A stretch of DNA of 64,000 nucleotides from Candidatus Geothrix skivensis. GTDB lineage: Bacteria; Acidobacteriota; Holophagae; Holophagales; Holophagaceae. The position numbers and the translations under genes were made by a program. Positions 52,078 through 61,390 of the stretch are shown here, piece after piece (the first letter of the stretch is position 1; each line of letters starts with the position of its first letter). The notes beneath the pieces were generated by a model. It had not been told where the DNA came from. It saw nothing but the letters and a program-made list of their open reading frames with translations, and did no database searches. Location of the stretch: contig JADKIO010000005.1 of the NCBI GenBank assembly GCA_016721195.1, forward strand, positions 990,001-1,054,000, written 5' to 3'.

Positions 52078-53334
52078 CTAGCTCCAGGTTTCCAGGCCTT
52101 CCACGATGTCCCGCACGCCGGGGCCGAACCGTGCGTTGCTGAGCCAGTCCACGCCCACCGGCAGGCCCCCGAGGGTCGCCTGCACCCGGGCGCGGTGACC
52201 CAGCTCCGGGCGCGGGATGGCCCGCTCGGCGCGCTCGTGGCGCACGGCGGCGGCATCGCTGAGGGTGGGGATCCAGTGCTTCAGCCGGGCGAAGATGCCC
52301 TCCCAGGCGTCCAGGTCCGCGGGCTTCCCGAAGGCGCCGCCGATGAAGCTGCGCAGTTGCATGAAGCCCGCCGGGGTGCTCTGGGGGTCCATCCAGGAGG
52401 GCACCAGGGACCCCAGGTAGCCGCGCCCTTCGGGCGGATGGATGAGGAAGCCGAAGCTGTCCTTCAGGGCCGGCAGCGGGGCGTGGCGGCTGTGCCAGAG
52501 GTCCACGGAGGTGTAGGGGATGGCCGCCAGGGCCTCGGCGCTCTGGGGAGCCACGGGCCCCAGCAGCAGCGCCGCCTCGAAGGCCGGCAGCGCCAGCACC
52601 ACCCGATCCGCTTCCCGCGTTTCGCCGCCACCGCTCACGCGCCAGCGGCCATCGGGCAGCGATTCCATGCGCTCCGCGCGCAAGCCCGTGCGCACCTTGG
52701 CCAGCCGCGCCCGGAGCCGGATGGGCAGCTGGCCCATGCCCCCCTCGGGCACCACCATGTGGCTCACGCCGCTCCTGCGGATGCCATTCACCAGGCTGCC
52801 GGTGGCTTCCCACTGGCGCAGCTTCGGGATGGCATCCACGGAGAGAATTTCGGGCGGCGCCGCCAGCACGCCCGCCACCATGGCCGGCAGCAGCTCCGTG
52901 GCCACGCCCCGGCCCAGGCGGCGGGTGATGAAGGCGGACAGCCCTTCCTCGGGCTCGGCCCCCCGCACGGGGATGAAGGGCTCGGCCATCATGCGCAGCT
53001 TGGCGCCCAGAGGCATCAGAGGCGAGAACAGCAGGGCCGGAGGCGAAGCGGGCACGGGGATGAGCCGCCCGCCCTTCCCCACCCAGCGGGCGCCGGTGCC
53101 GGGGGACTTGAAGGGCAGCTCGATGGAAGCAAAGAGGCGGTCCACGGCCGTCCCCTTCTGCCATAGCACGCCCTGGGGGCCCGTTTCGTAGTGCCCGCCT
53201 TCCCAGGGCAGGGTCTTCATCCAGCCACCGACGCTTTCGGCCGCCTCCCAGACTTCCACGGCCTCGCCGCGCTGCTGCAGGTGCCAGGCGGCCGCGAGGC
53301 CAGTGAGCCCGCCGCCGAGGATCAGGGTGCTCAT
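52078..53334 (-). CDS. hemY: Protoporphyrinogen oxidase (FAD-dependent, HemY/HemG type)
   Basis: 418-aa flavoprotein oxidising protoporphyrinogen IX or coproporphyrinogen III to the porphyrin. The FAD-binding Rossmann motif is LILGGGLTGLAAAWHLQQRG, followed by EVWEAAESVGGW. FITRRLGRGVATELLPAMVAGV and ADRVVLALPAFEAALLLGP are also typical. It overlaps hemH by 4 nt (ATGA), forming a two-gene heme unit for the last synthesis steps. Whether the route is protoporphyrin- or coproporphyrin-dependent cannot be decided from this pair alone. Confidence 0.9.
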   Translation of the reverse strand: MSTLILGGGLTGLAAAWHLQQRGEAVEVWEAAESVGGWMKTLPWEGGHYETGPQGVLWQKGTAVDRLFASIELPFKSPGTGARWVGKGGRLIPVPASPPALLFSPLMPLGAKLRMMAEPFIPVRGAEPEEGLSAFITRRLGRGVATELLPAMVAGVLAAPPEILSVDAIPKLRQWEATGSLVNGIRRSGVSHMVVPEGGMGQLPIRLRARLAKVRTGLRAERMESLPDGRWRVSGGGETREADRVVLALPAFEAALLLGPVAPQSAEALAAIPYTSVDLWHSRHAPLPALKDSFGFLIHPPEGRGYLGSLVPSWMDPQSTPAGFMQLRSFIGGAFGKPADLDAWEGIFARLKHWIPTLSDAAAVRHERAERAIPRPELGHRARVQATLGGLPVGVDWLSNARFGPGVRDIVEGLETWS

Positions 53335-54281
53335 GGGAGGATCTCCAGGACGCGCCGGGTGAGGCAGCGGATGTAGGCAGGGTCAGTACCCGGGGGGGGC
53401 ACGCGGCGGTAGGTGCGGATGCCGGCCTGGTCGGCCACGTGCCGATACTCGATGTCCAGCTCGTGCAGGGTCTCGATGTGCTCCGTGACGAAGCTCACGG
53501 GCACCACGATGACGTCCTTGCCACCCATGGATTCCAGCACGGACTTGAGCGGCGGTTCCAACCAGCGCACCGGTCCCGTGCGGCTCTGGTAGGCCAGCAG
53601 GTACCCGCCGGGCAGCTCGCCAATGCGGGCCTGCAGCGCTTCGCAGGTGGCGTGGATCTCCTTTTCGTAGGGATCGCCGGCCTCGATCTGGCGCACGGGC
53701 AGGCTGTGGGCGCTGAAGATCACCGTGGCGCCCGGGAGCTCCTGGAGGGCCGCCCGCAGGGGCCGCTCGAGGGCATCCAGGTAGTCGGGATCCGTGGCGT
53801 AATGGTCAACGCCCGGCAGAATTTCCATGCCGAGCCTGGCGGCCTCGATGGCCAGCTCCCGCAGACTGGATCCGGTGGTGGCCCGGCAGTCATGGGGGTA
53901 GAGGGTCACGGGCACGAGCCTGCGGATGCCCTGGCGCTTCAGGGCCTGCAACAGGCCCTTGGCCCGGGGCGCGGTGCAGCGGAAACACAGCTTCACCGCC
54001 TCCTCGCGGCCCGCCGTGCGCAGGGCCGCCCGCAGCGCGGAGGCCTGGAAGGCGCTCTCCCGCAACAACGGCGAGCCCCCGCCGATCTCCGCGTAGCGAC
54101 CCTTCGCGCTGGGGGCGCGCAGGCGGGCGATCAGCCGGGCCAGGGGCGGCTGCAGCCAGGCGGGCCCCGGCAGCTTGATGAGATCCCGGTCCCCGAAGAG
54201 GGCCCTCAGGAAGGGCTCCACCTGCCCCAGGTTCACGGGACCGCCGAGGTTCAGGAGTAGGATCGCTGTGTCTCGCATCAC
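53331..54281 (-). CDS. hemH: Ferrochelatase
   Basis: 316-aa enzyme inserting Fe2+ into the porphyrin ring. The N-terminus ILLLNLGGPVNLGQVEPFL, the metal-binding His in FSAHSLPVRQIEAGDPYEKEI, YQSRTGPVRWLEP with the acidic substrate residue, and VPVSFVTEHIETLHELDIEY are all present. First gene of a hemH-hemY unit. Length is typical for bacterial ferrochelatases. Confidence 0.95.
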   Translation of the reverse strand: MMRDTAILLLNLGGPVNLGQVEPFLRALFGDRDLIKLPGPAWLQPPLARLIARLRAPSAKGRYAEIGGGSPLLRESAFQASALRAALRTAGREEAVKLCFRCTAPRAKGLLQALKRQGIRRLVPVTLYPHDCRATTGSSLRELAIEAARLGMEILPGVDHYATDPDYLDALERPLRAALQELPGATVIFSAHSLPVRQIEAGDPYEKEIHATCEALQARIGELPGGYLLAYQSRTGPVRWLEPPLKSVLESMGGKDVIVVPVSFVTEHIETLHELDIEYRHVADQAGIRTYRRVPPPGTDPAYIRCLTRRVLEILP

Positions 54282-54404
54282 CCTCCACCTTAGCGAGTCC
54301 CGGTGGGCGGATCGTCACGGAAGCCTGGACGGGGGCCCGGGCGCAACAGGAATGGACGGTGAGGTTGAAGCATCCCATAGACTGATCCCCACCCTGGAGC
54401 CCCC

Positions 54405-54914
54405 ATGCCGCTGACTGCCTTCAACGCCCTGCCCGATTCAGCCCGGCTGTGGCTCCTGGCCCTATGCAGCCCCATTGAAGAAGCCCTTCTGGCCCCGGAG
54501 CTCGAAGCGTTGATGGGCCGCTGGCATCACAAAGGAGTGCAGTACCGGGGGGCATGGACGCTCCTGGAAAACCGCATCGTGGCCGTGGCCGAGCCCACCC
54601 TGGCCACCGAGCCCTCGGGCTGCGCCATCGATGGCATGCTGCGGGGCATGCGTCAGCTCACGGAGCGCCTGGGCCTGGCCCTGGAGGATCCTCAGTCCGT
54701 GATCGTGCGGCGGGCGGATGGTCTCCAGGCGATTCCGCGCCCCGACCTTGAGGCCCACCTGGGGGAGGGCACCCTGGACGCCACCACCCCGGTGCTGGAT
54801 CTGGCCCTGCTCACCCTGGGCGACCTCCGCCAGGGCAAGCTCGAGCGCCCCCTGGCCGCCACTTGGATCGGCCGGAAGTACAAACTTCAGGCCCCGGTCT
54901 CCACCGAGGCCTGA
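54405..54914 (+). CDS. Hypothetical protein with GCAID motif
   Basis: 169-aa protein. WHHKGVQYRGAWTLLENRIVAVAEP is followed by SGCAIDGMLRGMRQLTERLGL, a pattern shared with small proteins sometimes mislabelled ABC transporter ATPase; it has no Walker motifs. The conserved Cys in SGCAID suggests a functional site. The biological role is unknown. TAGACT lies 23 nt before the ATG. The next gene is convergent. Confidence 0.75.
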   Translation: MPLTAFNALPDSARLWLLALCSPIEEALLAPELEALMGRWHHKGVQYRGAWTLLENRIVAVAEPTLATEPSGCAIDGMLRGMRQLTERLGLALEDPQSVIVRRADGLQAIPRPDLEAHLGEGTLDATTPVLDLALLTLGDLRQGKLERPLAATWIGRKYKLQAPVSTEA

Positions 54915-54931
54915 AAGATCGTGTCGGAATC

Positions 54932-55333
54932 CTAGAAGATCGATTCGCCGGGCTTGCGCCGCCAGGCTTCGGAGCGCTTCTGGCCCTCCGCCTTGGGCTT
55001 GCCATCCTTGGCCGCCGCGAGGGTCTGCAGGAGTGAGCCGCCCATCTTGGACGCCACGCTCTTGGCCAGGGCCGGAGCGGCAGGAAGAACGAGAGCATTC
55101 ACGGGGCCAGCAGCGGGGCTTTCAGCCTCGACGCTCTTGGCGGTGATCTCCTTGAGGCGCTTCTGGTACCACACCTTCCGTTTGGGATCCATGACCCGCA
55201 TGCTCGGGGCCTTTTCTCCCTTCTTCAGGACCTTGGGCTTGGGCTTCTCTCGGTCTTCCCGCAACACGGAATCGGGTTTTGCTGCTTCTTCAAGGATCTT
55301 CGCCAGGTTGCCAAGGCCACGCAGGGTCATCAT
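54932..55333 (-). CDS. Hypothetical basic protein
   Basis: 133-aa Lys/Arg/Ala-rich protein. NLAKILEEAAKPDSVLRED, KPKPKVLKKGEKAPSMRVMDPKRK and the end KRSEAWRRKPGESIF. No domain recognised; likely partly disordered and possibly nucleic-acid-binding because of its charge. The start MMTLRGLGN is taken because both Met codons lie after a GGAG; an open frame upstream reads through the divergent gene and is not credible. Confidence 0.55.
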   Translation of the reverse strand: MMTLRGLGNLAKILEEAAKPDSVLREDREKPKPKVLKKGEKAPSMRVMDPKRKVWYQKRLKEITAKSVEAESPAAGPVNALVLPAAPALAKSVASKMGGSLLQTLAAAKDGKPKAEGQKRSEAWRRKPGESIF

Positions 55334-55474
55334 GTGCGGTTGTATCTCCAGAAGGGGCCACGGGCCGCCATTCATAAGCCTAACGGCAAAGCCTTTGCCT
55401 ACATAGTGATTTCCGACAAGAGGCGGGGGTTTTTCGCCAACCGGGGGCTCGCGGCGCCTGGGACACTTGTGCCC

Positions 55475-56347
55475 ATGGGCACCTCCATCTTCATCCTCAA
55501 GTCGCGGCTCGACGGGCTTTGCGCCCAGTACGACACGGATTTGGCGCTGGGGAAGGACCCCCTGAGCGTGGTGCTGGGGTACCCGGAGCCCCTGGACCGA
55601 GAGGTCGCCGCCTTCGTGGCGGCCCACCTGGCCTATGGCCGGGTGGACCCCATGATCCGGGCGGTGCGGGCGATCCTGGTGCCCCTCGGGGACCGGCCGG
55701 CGAAGCGCCTGCGGGAGGGCACGGAAGCTATGCTCAGGGAGGATTTGACCCGCGCCCTTGGACCCTGGGCCTGGCGCTTCCACACCGGGCCCGACCTGGT
55801 GGCCTGGTTGCTGGCCTGGAAGCGGCTCGACGGGGAAAGCGGCCAGGGCCTGGAGGCCCATCTGCTTCCCGGGCCCGAGGAGGCTTCCGATTCGGCCCTC
55901 TCCCGGCTGGTGCAGCGGTTGCGGCGCGAACTGCCGGCTTCCCGCGGAACGCGCTTCTCCCTGCCCGATCCCGCGGAAGGGGCGGCCTGCAAGCGCTGGC
56001 GCATGTTCCTCCGCTGGATGGTGCGCCCCTCCTGGCCCGACCTCGGCCTTTGGACGCGGCTTTCCCCGGACCGATTGATCATCCCCCTCGATACTCACGT
56101 GGCCCGGGTGTCCCGCTTCATCGGCCTCACCCATCGGGCCACGCCGGATGGAAAGATGGCCCGCGAGATCACCGACGCCCTGCTCCGCCTCGACCCCGCC
56201 GACCCCCTCCGATACGACTTCGCCCTCAGCCACCTGGGCATCTTGGGCGACTGCCCAGGCGTCCGGAAACGCAACACCTGTGCGGGGTGTGCGCTGTACT
56301 CTGTGTGCCGAGCAGGCTCAGAATCCGCTGCGCGGATTCTGAGTTAG
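55475..56347 (+). CDS. TIGR02757-like (DUF2400) protein with Fe-S-type cysteines
   Basis: 290-aa protein of a family with helix-hairpin-helix glycosylase-like features. It contains DPLSVVLGYPEPLDREVAAFVAAHLAYGRV near the start, LIIPLDTHVARVSRFIGLTHR near the catalytic region, and a C-terminal Cys cluster CPGVRKRNTCAGCALYSVC (C-x8-C-x2-C-x5-C), much like the FeS loop of endonuclease III. A DNA repair role is plausible but unproven. The ATG at MGTSIFILKSRL is preferred; the GTG 47 codons upstream reads into a GC-poor leader. Confidence 0.75.
   Translation: MGTSIFILKSRLDGLCAQYDTDLALGKDPLSVVLGYPEPLDREVAAFVAAHLAYGRVDPMIRAVRAILVPLGDRPAKRLREGTEAMLREDLTRALGPWAWRFHTGPDLVAWLLAWKRLDGESGQGLEAHLLPGPEEASDSALSRLVQRLRRELPASRGTRFSLPDPAEGAACKRWRMFLRWMVRPSWPDLGLWTRLSPDRLIIPLDTHVARVSRFIGLTHRATPDGKMAREITDALLRLDPADPLRYDFALSHLGILGDCPGVRKRNTCAGCALYSVCRAGSESAARILS
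56322..56338. repeat. Palindrome AATCCGCTGCGCGGATT, second copy
   Basis: Exact 17-nt match to 10225-10241. Here it covers the last codons of the TIGR02757-like gene. Confidence 0.85.
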
Positions 56348-56473
56348 GAGAAGAGATCGGAATTCATTCGGGTGACGGATGGCCAGCGTTGCGCTGGGCG
56401 CGAAGGGAGTAGCGGCCTTTGCTTCTTTATCCAATGTCGGAACCGAGGGCCGGGCTTGCCACGTGCGCGACCA

Positions 56474-56523
56474 AGTGGGTCGCGGAGCAAAGCCCAGTGG
56501 GCTTTGCGGAGCGGGGACCCACT
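56474..56523. repeat. Nested hairpin in the gap before the SRP RNA gene
   Basis: AGTGGGTC (56474-56481) pairs with GACCCACT (56516-56523), enclosing GCAAAGCCCA-G-TGGGCTTTGC (56487-56507). The rest of 56348-56590 shows no gene; short open frames in it are not convincing. Confidence 0.75.
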
Positions 56524-56591
56524 GGGAGCGTAGGCCAGTGCCGATTCGCGAAGGCGCAGCCTGAGCGATGGTCAGCCTGGCCCCGAAAGGG

Positions 56592-56682
56592 GCCGGGCTG
56601 ACCACGGCACTCGAGGTAACGACTTAGGGCTGCTTCTTCCGACCTGACCCGGTTCGTCGCACCCCGATGCATGGGGCCCGGC
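56592..56682 (-). ncRNA. ffs: Signal recognition particle RNA (4.5S type)
   Basis: On the minus strand the apical domain reads GGGTCAGGTC-GGAAG-AAGCAGCCC, the conserved SRP RNA tip that binds Ffh. The 5' end GCCGGGC pairs with the 3' end GCCCGGC, and internal pairs such as CGAC/GTCG and CGGGG/CCTCG continue the rod. About 91 nt, the small bacterial form without an Alu domain. A GGCCCC/GGGGCC hairpin follows at the 3' side and may terminate it. Upstream, TTGGCA and TAGGCT about 18-19 nt apart may be the promoter. Confidence 0.92.
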
Positions 56683-56808
56683 TTGGACCCAGCCTAACCG
56701 CGATCGCAGCTTCCCTGCCAACGCGGCCTCCGCAGAAGCCCTTTCAGGCCCGAGATGCGATGATTTTCAAGGCAGTTTTAAGGACTGGAAAAATCAGCGG
56801 AGCACCCC

Positions 56809-56837
56809 TTGACACCCCTAGATGTTGGGGCCATCCT
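56809..56837 (+). promoter_or_regulatory. Weak promoter candidate before nrdJ
   Basis: TTGACA (56809-56814) and, 17 nt on, CATCCT (56832-56837). The spacer holds CCCC...GGGG arms. No cobalamin riboswitch box or NrdR box was found in 56683-56964; nothing else is recognisable in that 282-nt gap. Confidence 0.35.
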
Positions 56838-56964
56838 TTTCCTTCGGCACAACCCATAGAGGTCAGACCCCTTGTCTCCCCCTCCCGGGGATAGGTATGT
56901 ACACCGCCAGGGTGAAGCCCCCTTTTCGAACAGCCCTTCTCCCCCCATTGCCCAGGACAGTCAC

Positions 56965-59900
56965 ATGAAGATCGCCCGCCACTTCACGAAGGCAGGTCAC
57001 GATCCCTTGGAAGGGATCCCGTTCGTTCCGAGGACCAGCCGGATCTCCAAGCTCGACGGCACCGTGGTCTTCGAGGCGAAGGACGTGATGGTGCCCGAAA
57101 CCTGGTCCCAGGTGGCCGTGGACATCCTGGCGCAGAAGTACTTCCGCCGGAAGGGCATCGATGCCCAGAACAGCGGCGAGAAGGACGCCCGGCAGGTCTT
57201 CCACCGCCTTGCGGGCTGCTGGCGCCACTGGGGCGAGACGAACAGCTACTTCGATACTGCCGAGGACGCCCAGGCCTTCTACGACGAGCTCACCTACATG
57301 CTCGCCAACCAGATGTGCGCGCCCAATTCGCCGCAGTGGTTCAACACCGGCCTGCACTACGCCTACGGCATCAGCGGCCCGGCCCAGGGCCACAGCTACG
57401 TGGATCCCCGCACGGGCGAGATGATGAAGTCCACCTCGGCCTACGAGCGTCCCCAGCCCCATGCCTGCTTCATCCAGAGCGTGGCCGACGACCTGGTGAA
57501 CGAGGGCGGCATCATGGACCTGTGGACCCGCGAGGCCCGCATCTTCAAGTACGGTTCGGGCACCGGCACCAACTTCTCCAAGGTGCGCGGCTCCGAGGAA
57601 CCCCTTTCGGGCGGCGGCCGCAGCTCGGGCCTCATGAGCTTCCTGGCCGTGGGCGACCGCGCCGCCGGCGCCATCAAGAGCGGCGGCACCACACGCCGCG
57701 CCGCCAAAATGGTCTGCCTGGACCTGGACCATCCCGATATCGAAGCCTTCATCGACTGGAAGGTGACCGAGGAACGCAAGGTGGCCATGATCGCCGCCGG
57801 CAGCGCCCTCGTGCGCCGCCACTGGGACGCCATCTGCAGGGCCGTCGAAGGCTCCACCTCCAGGGACGCCGATCCCAAGACCAACGAGGCCCTGCTGAAG
57901 GCCCTGGCCAAGGCCAAGCGCGAAGGCGTGCCTCCAGCCTTCCTGACCCAGTGCCTGGGCCGCCTGGCGGAGGGCGACTTCGCCCGGGATCTGGCGGGCT
58001 ACGATACCTCCTGGGATGGCGAGGGCTACCTCACCGTGGGCGGCATGAACTCCAACAACTCCGTGCGCGTGCCCGATCCCTTCATGCGCGCCCTGGAGAT
58101 GGACGGCGACTGGGACCTGAAGCGCCGCATCGACGGCAAGACCAGCAAGACCCTGCGGGCCAAGGACCTCTGGGAGAAGGTGAACAAGGCCGCCTGGGCC
58201 TGCGCCGATCCCGGCATCCAGTTCAACACCACCATCAACGACTGGCACACCTGCCCCGAGGATGGCCCCATCAACGCGAGCAACCCCTGCTCCGAGTACA
58301 TGTTCCTTGATGACACCGCCTGCAACCTGGCCTCCCTGAACCTCTGCACCTTCCTCACGGAGGATGGCGGCTTCGACCTGGTGGGCTACCGCCACGCCAT
58401 CCGCCTCTGGACCGTGGTGCTGGAAGTCAGCGTGCTCATGGCCCAGTTCCCCAGCGAGTCCATCGCCAAGCTCAGCCACGAGTTCCGCACCCTGGGCCTG
58501 GGCTACGCCAACCTCGGCGCCATGCTCATGCGCATGGGCATCCCCTACGACAGCGTGGAGGGCACCCAGTGGTGCGCCGCCCTCACCGCCATCCTCACGG
58601 GCGACGCCTACGCCGCCAGCGCCGAGATGGCCCGGGAGCTGGGGCCCTTCCCCGGGTACCAGAAGAACGCCGCCCACATGCTGCGGGTCATCCGCAACCA
58701 CCGCCGGGCGGCCTACAGCGCCCCGGCTTCGGAGTACGAGCAGCTGTCCATCCGACCCCAGGGACTGCACGGCACCGGCGTGCCCAAGCGCATCGTCGAA
58801 GCTGCCCGGGAAAGCTGGGACACGGCCCTCACCTACGGCGAGCAGTGGGGCTTCCGCAATGCCCAGGTGACCGTACTGGCGCCCACGGGCACCATCGGCC
58901 TGCTCATGGATTGCGACACCACCGGCGTCGAGCCGGACTTCGCCCTGGTGAAGTTCAAGAAGCTGGCGGGCGGCGGCTACTTCAAGCTGGTGAACCGCGC
59001 CATCCCCGAGGCCATGGCCCGGCTGGGATACACCCCCGCGCAGATCCGCGACATCGAGCGGCACGTGGTGGGCTGGCTGCAGATCACGGATGAGACCCCG
59101 GGCATCACCCGCACCATGCTCAAGGCCAACGGCTGGGCCGAAGAGGAGATCGCCCTGGTGGAGCAGAAGCTCCCCACCGCCTTCGATCCCGCCTACGCCA
59201 TCGACGTGGAGCGCCTGAAGAACGACTTCAGCCCCGAGCAGGTGGAGGCCTTCCTGCTGGCCCTCAGCGGCAGCATGACCGTGGAAGGCGCGCCCCACCT
59301 CAAGGATGAGCACCTGCCCATCTTCGACTGCGCCAACCGCTGCGGCCGCACGGGCCGTCGATACATCGCCCCCATGGGCCACCTGCGCATGATGGGCGCC
59401 GCCCAGCCCTTCCTCAGCGGCGCCATCAGCAAGACCATCAACCTGCCCGCCGAAGCCACCGTGCCGGAGATCGGCGCCATCTACGAGGCCAGCTGGCAGC
59501 TCATGCTCAAGGCCGTGGCCCTCTACCGCGACGGCTCGAAGATGAGCCAGGCCATGGCCACCAGCCTCGATCTGCTGGATGGGGCCGATACGCTCATGGA
59601 CGACCAGGCCACCCACGCGGAAAAGACCCCCGCCCTGGCCCAGGCCCTCACCCAGCAGCTGGTGCGCACCTACCGGCGCCGTCTGCCCAACCGCCGGGGC
59701 GGCTACACCCAGGCCGCCACCATCGGCGGCACCAAGCTCTACCTCCGCACCGGCGAGTACGAGGACGGCAGCCTTGGCGAGATCTTCCTGGACATCCACA
59801 AGGAGGGCGCCGCCTTCCGGGCCGTGCTCAACTGCTTCGCCATCGCCGTGAGCATGGGCCTGCAGCATGGCGTGCCCCTGGAAGAGTTCTGTGACGCCTT

Positions 59901-60363
59901 CCTGTTCACCCGCTTCGAGCCCGGCGGCATGGTGGCCGGCAGCGACACCATCAAGCTCAGCACCAGCCTCATCGACTTCGTGTTCCGGGAGCTGGCCATC
60001 AGCTACCTGGGCCGCTACGACCTGGCCCACGTGGAGCCCGAGCAGCTCACCAACGCCGCCACGGGCCTGCGCCCCAACAGCAATGCCCCCGGCGTGCAGA
60101 GCAACTTGCCCAGCCTTCCCACGGGCACGCCCCTGCCCTTCCCGGACAGCCCCGCCGCCGGCGTTCCCGTCGCCTCCGCCGCCGCCCCCGTGCCCGTGCT
60201 GGTGACCGTATCGGGCGCCCGCTCCGCCGTGTCCGCGGCCCAGGCCGCCCGGGAGAAGGGCTACACCGGCGATCCCTGCCCCGAGTGCGGCCACCTCACC
60301 CTCGTCCGCAACGGTGCCTGCATGAAGTGTCAGACCTGCGGGGCGACGACGGGGTGCAGCTAG
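56965..60363 (+). CDS. nrdJ: Class II (adenosylcobalamin-dependent) ribonucleoside-diphosphate reductase
   Basis: 1132-aa B12-dependent ribonucleotide reductase making deoxyribonucleotides without an oxygen-dependent radical subunit. Signature segments are NSPQWFNTGLHYAYG, PHACFIQSVADDLV, FKYGSGTGTNFSKVRG, the active-site NPCSEYMFLDDTACNLASLNL and APTGTIGLLMDCDTTGVEPD. The C-terminus carries a redox/zinc Cys cluster (CPECGHLTLVRNGACMKCQTC). The start MKIARHFTK is chosen as the beginning of conserved sequence; the frame is open 31 codons further. No class I or III reductase is in the window. Confidence 0.95.
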   Translation: MKIARHFTKAGHDPLEGIPFVPRTSRISKLDGTVVFEAKDVMVPETWSQVAVDILAQKYFRRKGIDAQNSGEKDARQVFHRLAGCWRHWGETNSYFDTAEDAQAFYDELTYMLANQMCAPNSPQWFNTGLHYAYGISGPAQGHSYVDPRTGEMMKSTSAYERPQPHACFIQSVADDLVNEGGIMDLWTREARIFKYGSGTGTNFSKVRGSEEPLSGGGRSSGLMSFLAVGDRAAGAIKSGGTTRRAAKMVCLDLDHPDIEAFIDWKVTEERKVAMIAAGSALVRRHWDAICRAVEGSTSRDADPKTNEALLKALAKAKREGVPPAFLTQCLGRLAEGDFARDLAGYDTSWDGEGYLTVGGMNSNNSVRVPDPFMRALEMDGDWDLKRRIDGKTSKTLRAKDLWEKVNKAAWACADPGIQFNTTINDWHTCPEDGPINASNPCSEYMFLDDTACNLASLNLCTFLTEDGGFDLVGYRHAIRLWTVVLEVSVLMAQFPSESIAKLSHEFRTLGLGYANLGAMLMRMGIPYDSVEGTQWCAALTAILTGDAYAASAEMARELGPFPGYQKNAAHMLRVIRNHRRAAYSAPASEYEQLSIRPQGLHGTGVPKRIVEAARESWDTALTYGEQWGFRNAQVTVLAPTGTIGLLMDCDTTGVEPDFALVKFKKLAGGGYFKLVNRAIPEAMARLGYTPAQIRDIERHVVGWLQITDETPGITRTMLKANGWAEEEIALVEQKLPTAFDPAYAIDVERLKNDFSPEQVEAFLLALSGSMTVEGAPHLKDEHLPIFDCANRCGRTGRRYIAPMGHLRMMGAAQPFLSGAISKTINLPAEATVPEIGAIYEASWQLMLKAVALYRDGSKMSQAMATSLDLLDGADTLMDDQATHAEKTPALAQALTQQLVRTYRRRLPNRRGGYTQAATIGGTKLYLRTGEYEDGSLGEIFLDIHKEGAAFRAVLNCFAIAVSMGLQHGVPLEEFCDAFLFTRFEPGGMVAGSDTIKLSTSLIDFVFRELAISYLGRYDLAHVEPEQLTNAATGLRPNSNAPGVQSNLPSLPTGTPLPFPDSPAAGVPVASAAAPVPVLVTVSGARSAVSAAQAAREKGYTGDPCPECGHLTLVRNGACMKCQTCGATTGCS

Positions 60364-60384
60364 AAGTCCTATCAAGGCATTCTG

Positions 60385-60490
60385 GGAAGCGGAGGACTGC
60401 AGAGAAACAAAGGAGAGCGGAGAAGGACTAAAGCATCAGGCCAGCTGTTCTCTGCTTCCCTCCGCGCTTCCCCTTCCCTCCGCTTTTCCA
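60385..60490. repeat. Periodic inverted-repeat module D (GCGGAG family)
   Basis: Left side GGAAGCGGAGG, CTGCAGAGAA and GGAGAGCGGAGAAGG; right side TTCTCTGC, TTCCCTCCGC, GCTTCC and CCTTCCCTCCGC. Complementary arms, less regular than modules A-C. It lies after nrdJ. Confidence 0.7.
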
Positions 60491-60548
60491 TTTCTTTCAA
60501 GACCACGGGGCAGCACGGTCGCAAGAAGGAACCCAACCCTTCAACATC

Positions 60549-60577
60549 CATCCGTGTAAATCCGTATTCATCCGTGG
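60549..60577. repeat. Three-unit repeat module E (ATCCGTG family)
   Basis: ATCCGTGTAA, ATCCGTATTC, ATCCGTGG: three units with a 10-nt period between nrdJ and nudC. Only one orientation is present. Confidence 0.75.
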
Positions 60578-60605
60578 CTGAACCAGCTTTCCCGCCAGGG
60601 CCTTC

Positions 60606-61346
60606 TCAGCTCCGCTCCAGTTCCGCCACCGCCGCATCCAGCATCCACCGGGCAATGCTGAGAGCGCTGGGCAGCAGGGGCAGGTCGTTTCGGCTGAACC
60701 ACCGGGCATCCTCCAGCTCGGCGGGGTTGGCGTTCAGCTCGCCGTCGAGGTGGTCGGCGGTGAAGGCCACCATGAGCCCGTTGGGGAAGGGCCAGGGCTG
60801 GCTGCCGAAGTAGTGGAGGTGGTGGACGCGGATGCCCAATTCTTCGGCCACCTCCCGGTGCACCGCCTGCTCCAGGGATTCCCCGGGCTCGGTGAAGCCC
60901 GCCACGGCGCTGTAGACACCCGGCTTGAAGTGAGGAGAGCGGGCCAGGGCCCACTCCCGGTCCGGCCCCTCGCCCCGGCCGATGAGCACGATGACGGCCG
61001 TGGTGTTGGAGGGGAAGACCGAGATGCCGCAGTCCGGGCACTCCAGGCTGTATCCCTCGCCGGGCTCCAGTTCCGTGGCGCAGCCGCCGCAGAAGCGATG
61101 CCCCGCCTCCCACTCCAGCCACTGGTAGGCCCGGCCCGCCAGGGCCCAGGCCTCTGGGTCGAGCCGGTCGAAGGCCTCCCGGAGCCCCAGGGCCTCCACG
61201 CCCTCGGGCACGGGCTCGGCTTCCGCCACCCGCTCCACCAGGACTCCCTCAGGCAGAGTCAGGCTCACCTCCGCCTTCACCTCCGGCAGCGCGCCCGCGC
61301 ACAGCCACAGGTGGTCCCCCTGGAAGACGATTCGTCTTTCGCTCAT
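60606..61346 (-). CDS. nudC: NAD+ diphosphatase/RNA NAD-decapping Nudix enzyme
   Basis: 246-aa NudC-type enzyme hydrolysing NADH/NAD+ and removing NAD caps from RNA. The zinc ribbon is FCGGCATELEPGEGYSLECPDC, the Nudix box GFTEPGESLEQAVHREVAEE with LGI, and the family-defining SQPWPFPNGLM follows. The start MSERRIVFQGDH has GGAGG 7 nt upstream. A propeller/MoaD-like pair lies upstream on the same strand. Confidence 0.93.
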   Translation of the reverse strand: MSERRIVFQGDHLWLCAGALPEVKAEVSLTLPEGVLVERVAEAEPVPEGVEALGLREAFDRLDPEAWALAGRAYQWLEWEAGHRFCGGCATELEPGEGYSLECPDCGISVFPSNTTAVIVLIGRGEGPDREWALARSPHFKPGVYSAVAGFTEPGESLEQAVHREVAEELGIRVHHLHYFGSQPWPFPNGLMVAFTADHLDGELNANPAELEDARWFSRNDLPLLPSALSIARWMLDAAVAELERS

Positions 61347-61390
61347 GACCCCTCCGGCCAGAATCGACCCTTCAGGATAGCCCTTTCGAG

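Noticed and set aside
56379..56601. Short overlapping frames of about 60 codons after the TIGR02757-like gene
   Set aside because: They lie on a nested hairpin, lack binding sites and encode no recognisable protein.
56683..56964. Cobalamin riboswitch before nrdJ
   Set aside because: No B12-box-like sequence found by eye and no suitable multi-stem structure.
56863..60375. Very long open frame opposite nrdJ, about 1170 codons
   Set aside because: Antisense shadow of a GC-rich gene. Its translation is Gly/Val/Ala/His-rich without any domain, while the other strand encodes an intact class II reductase.
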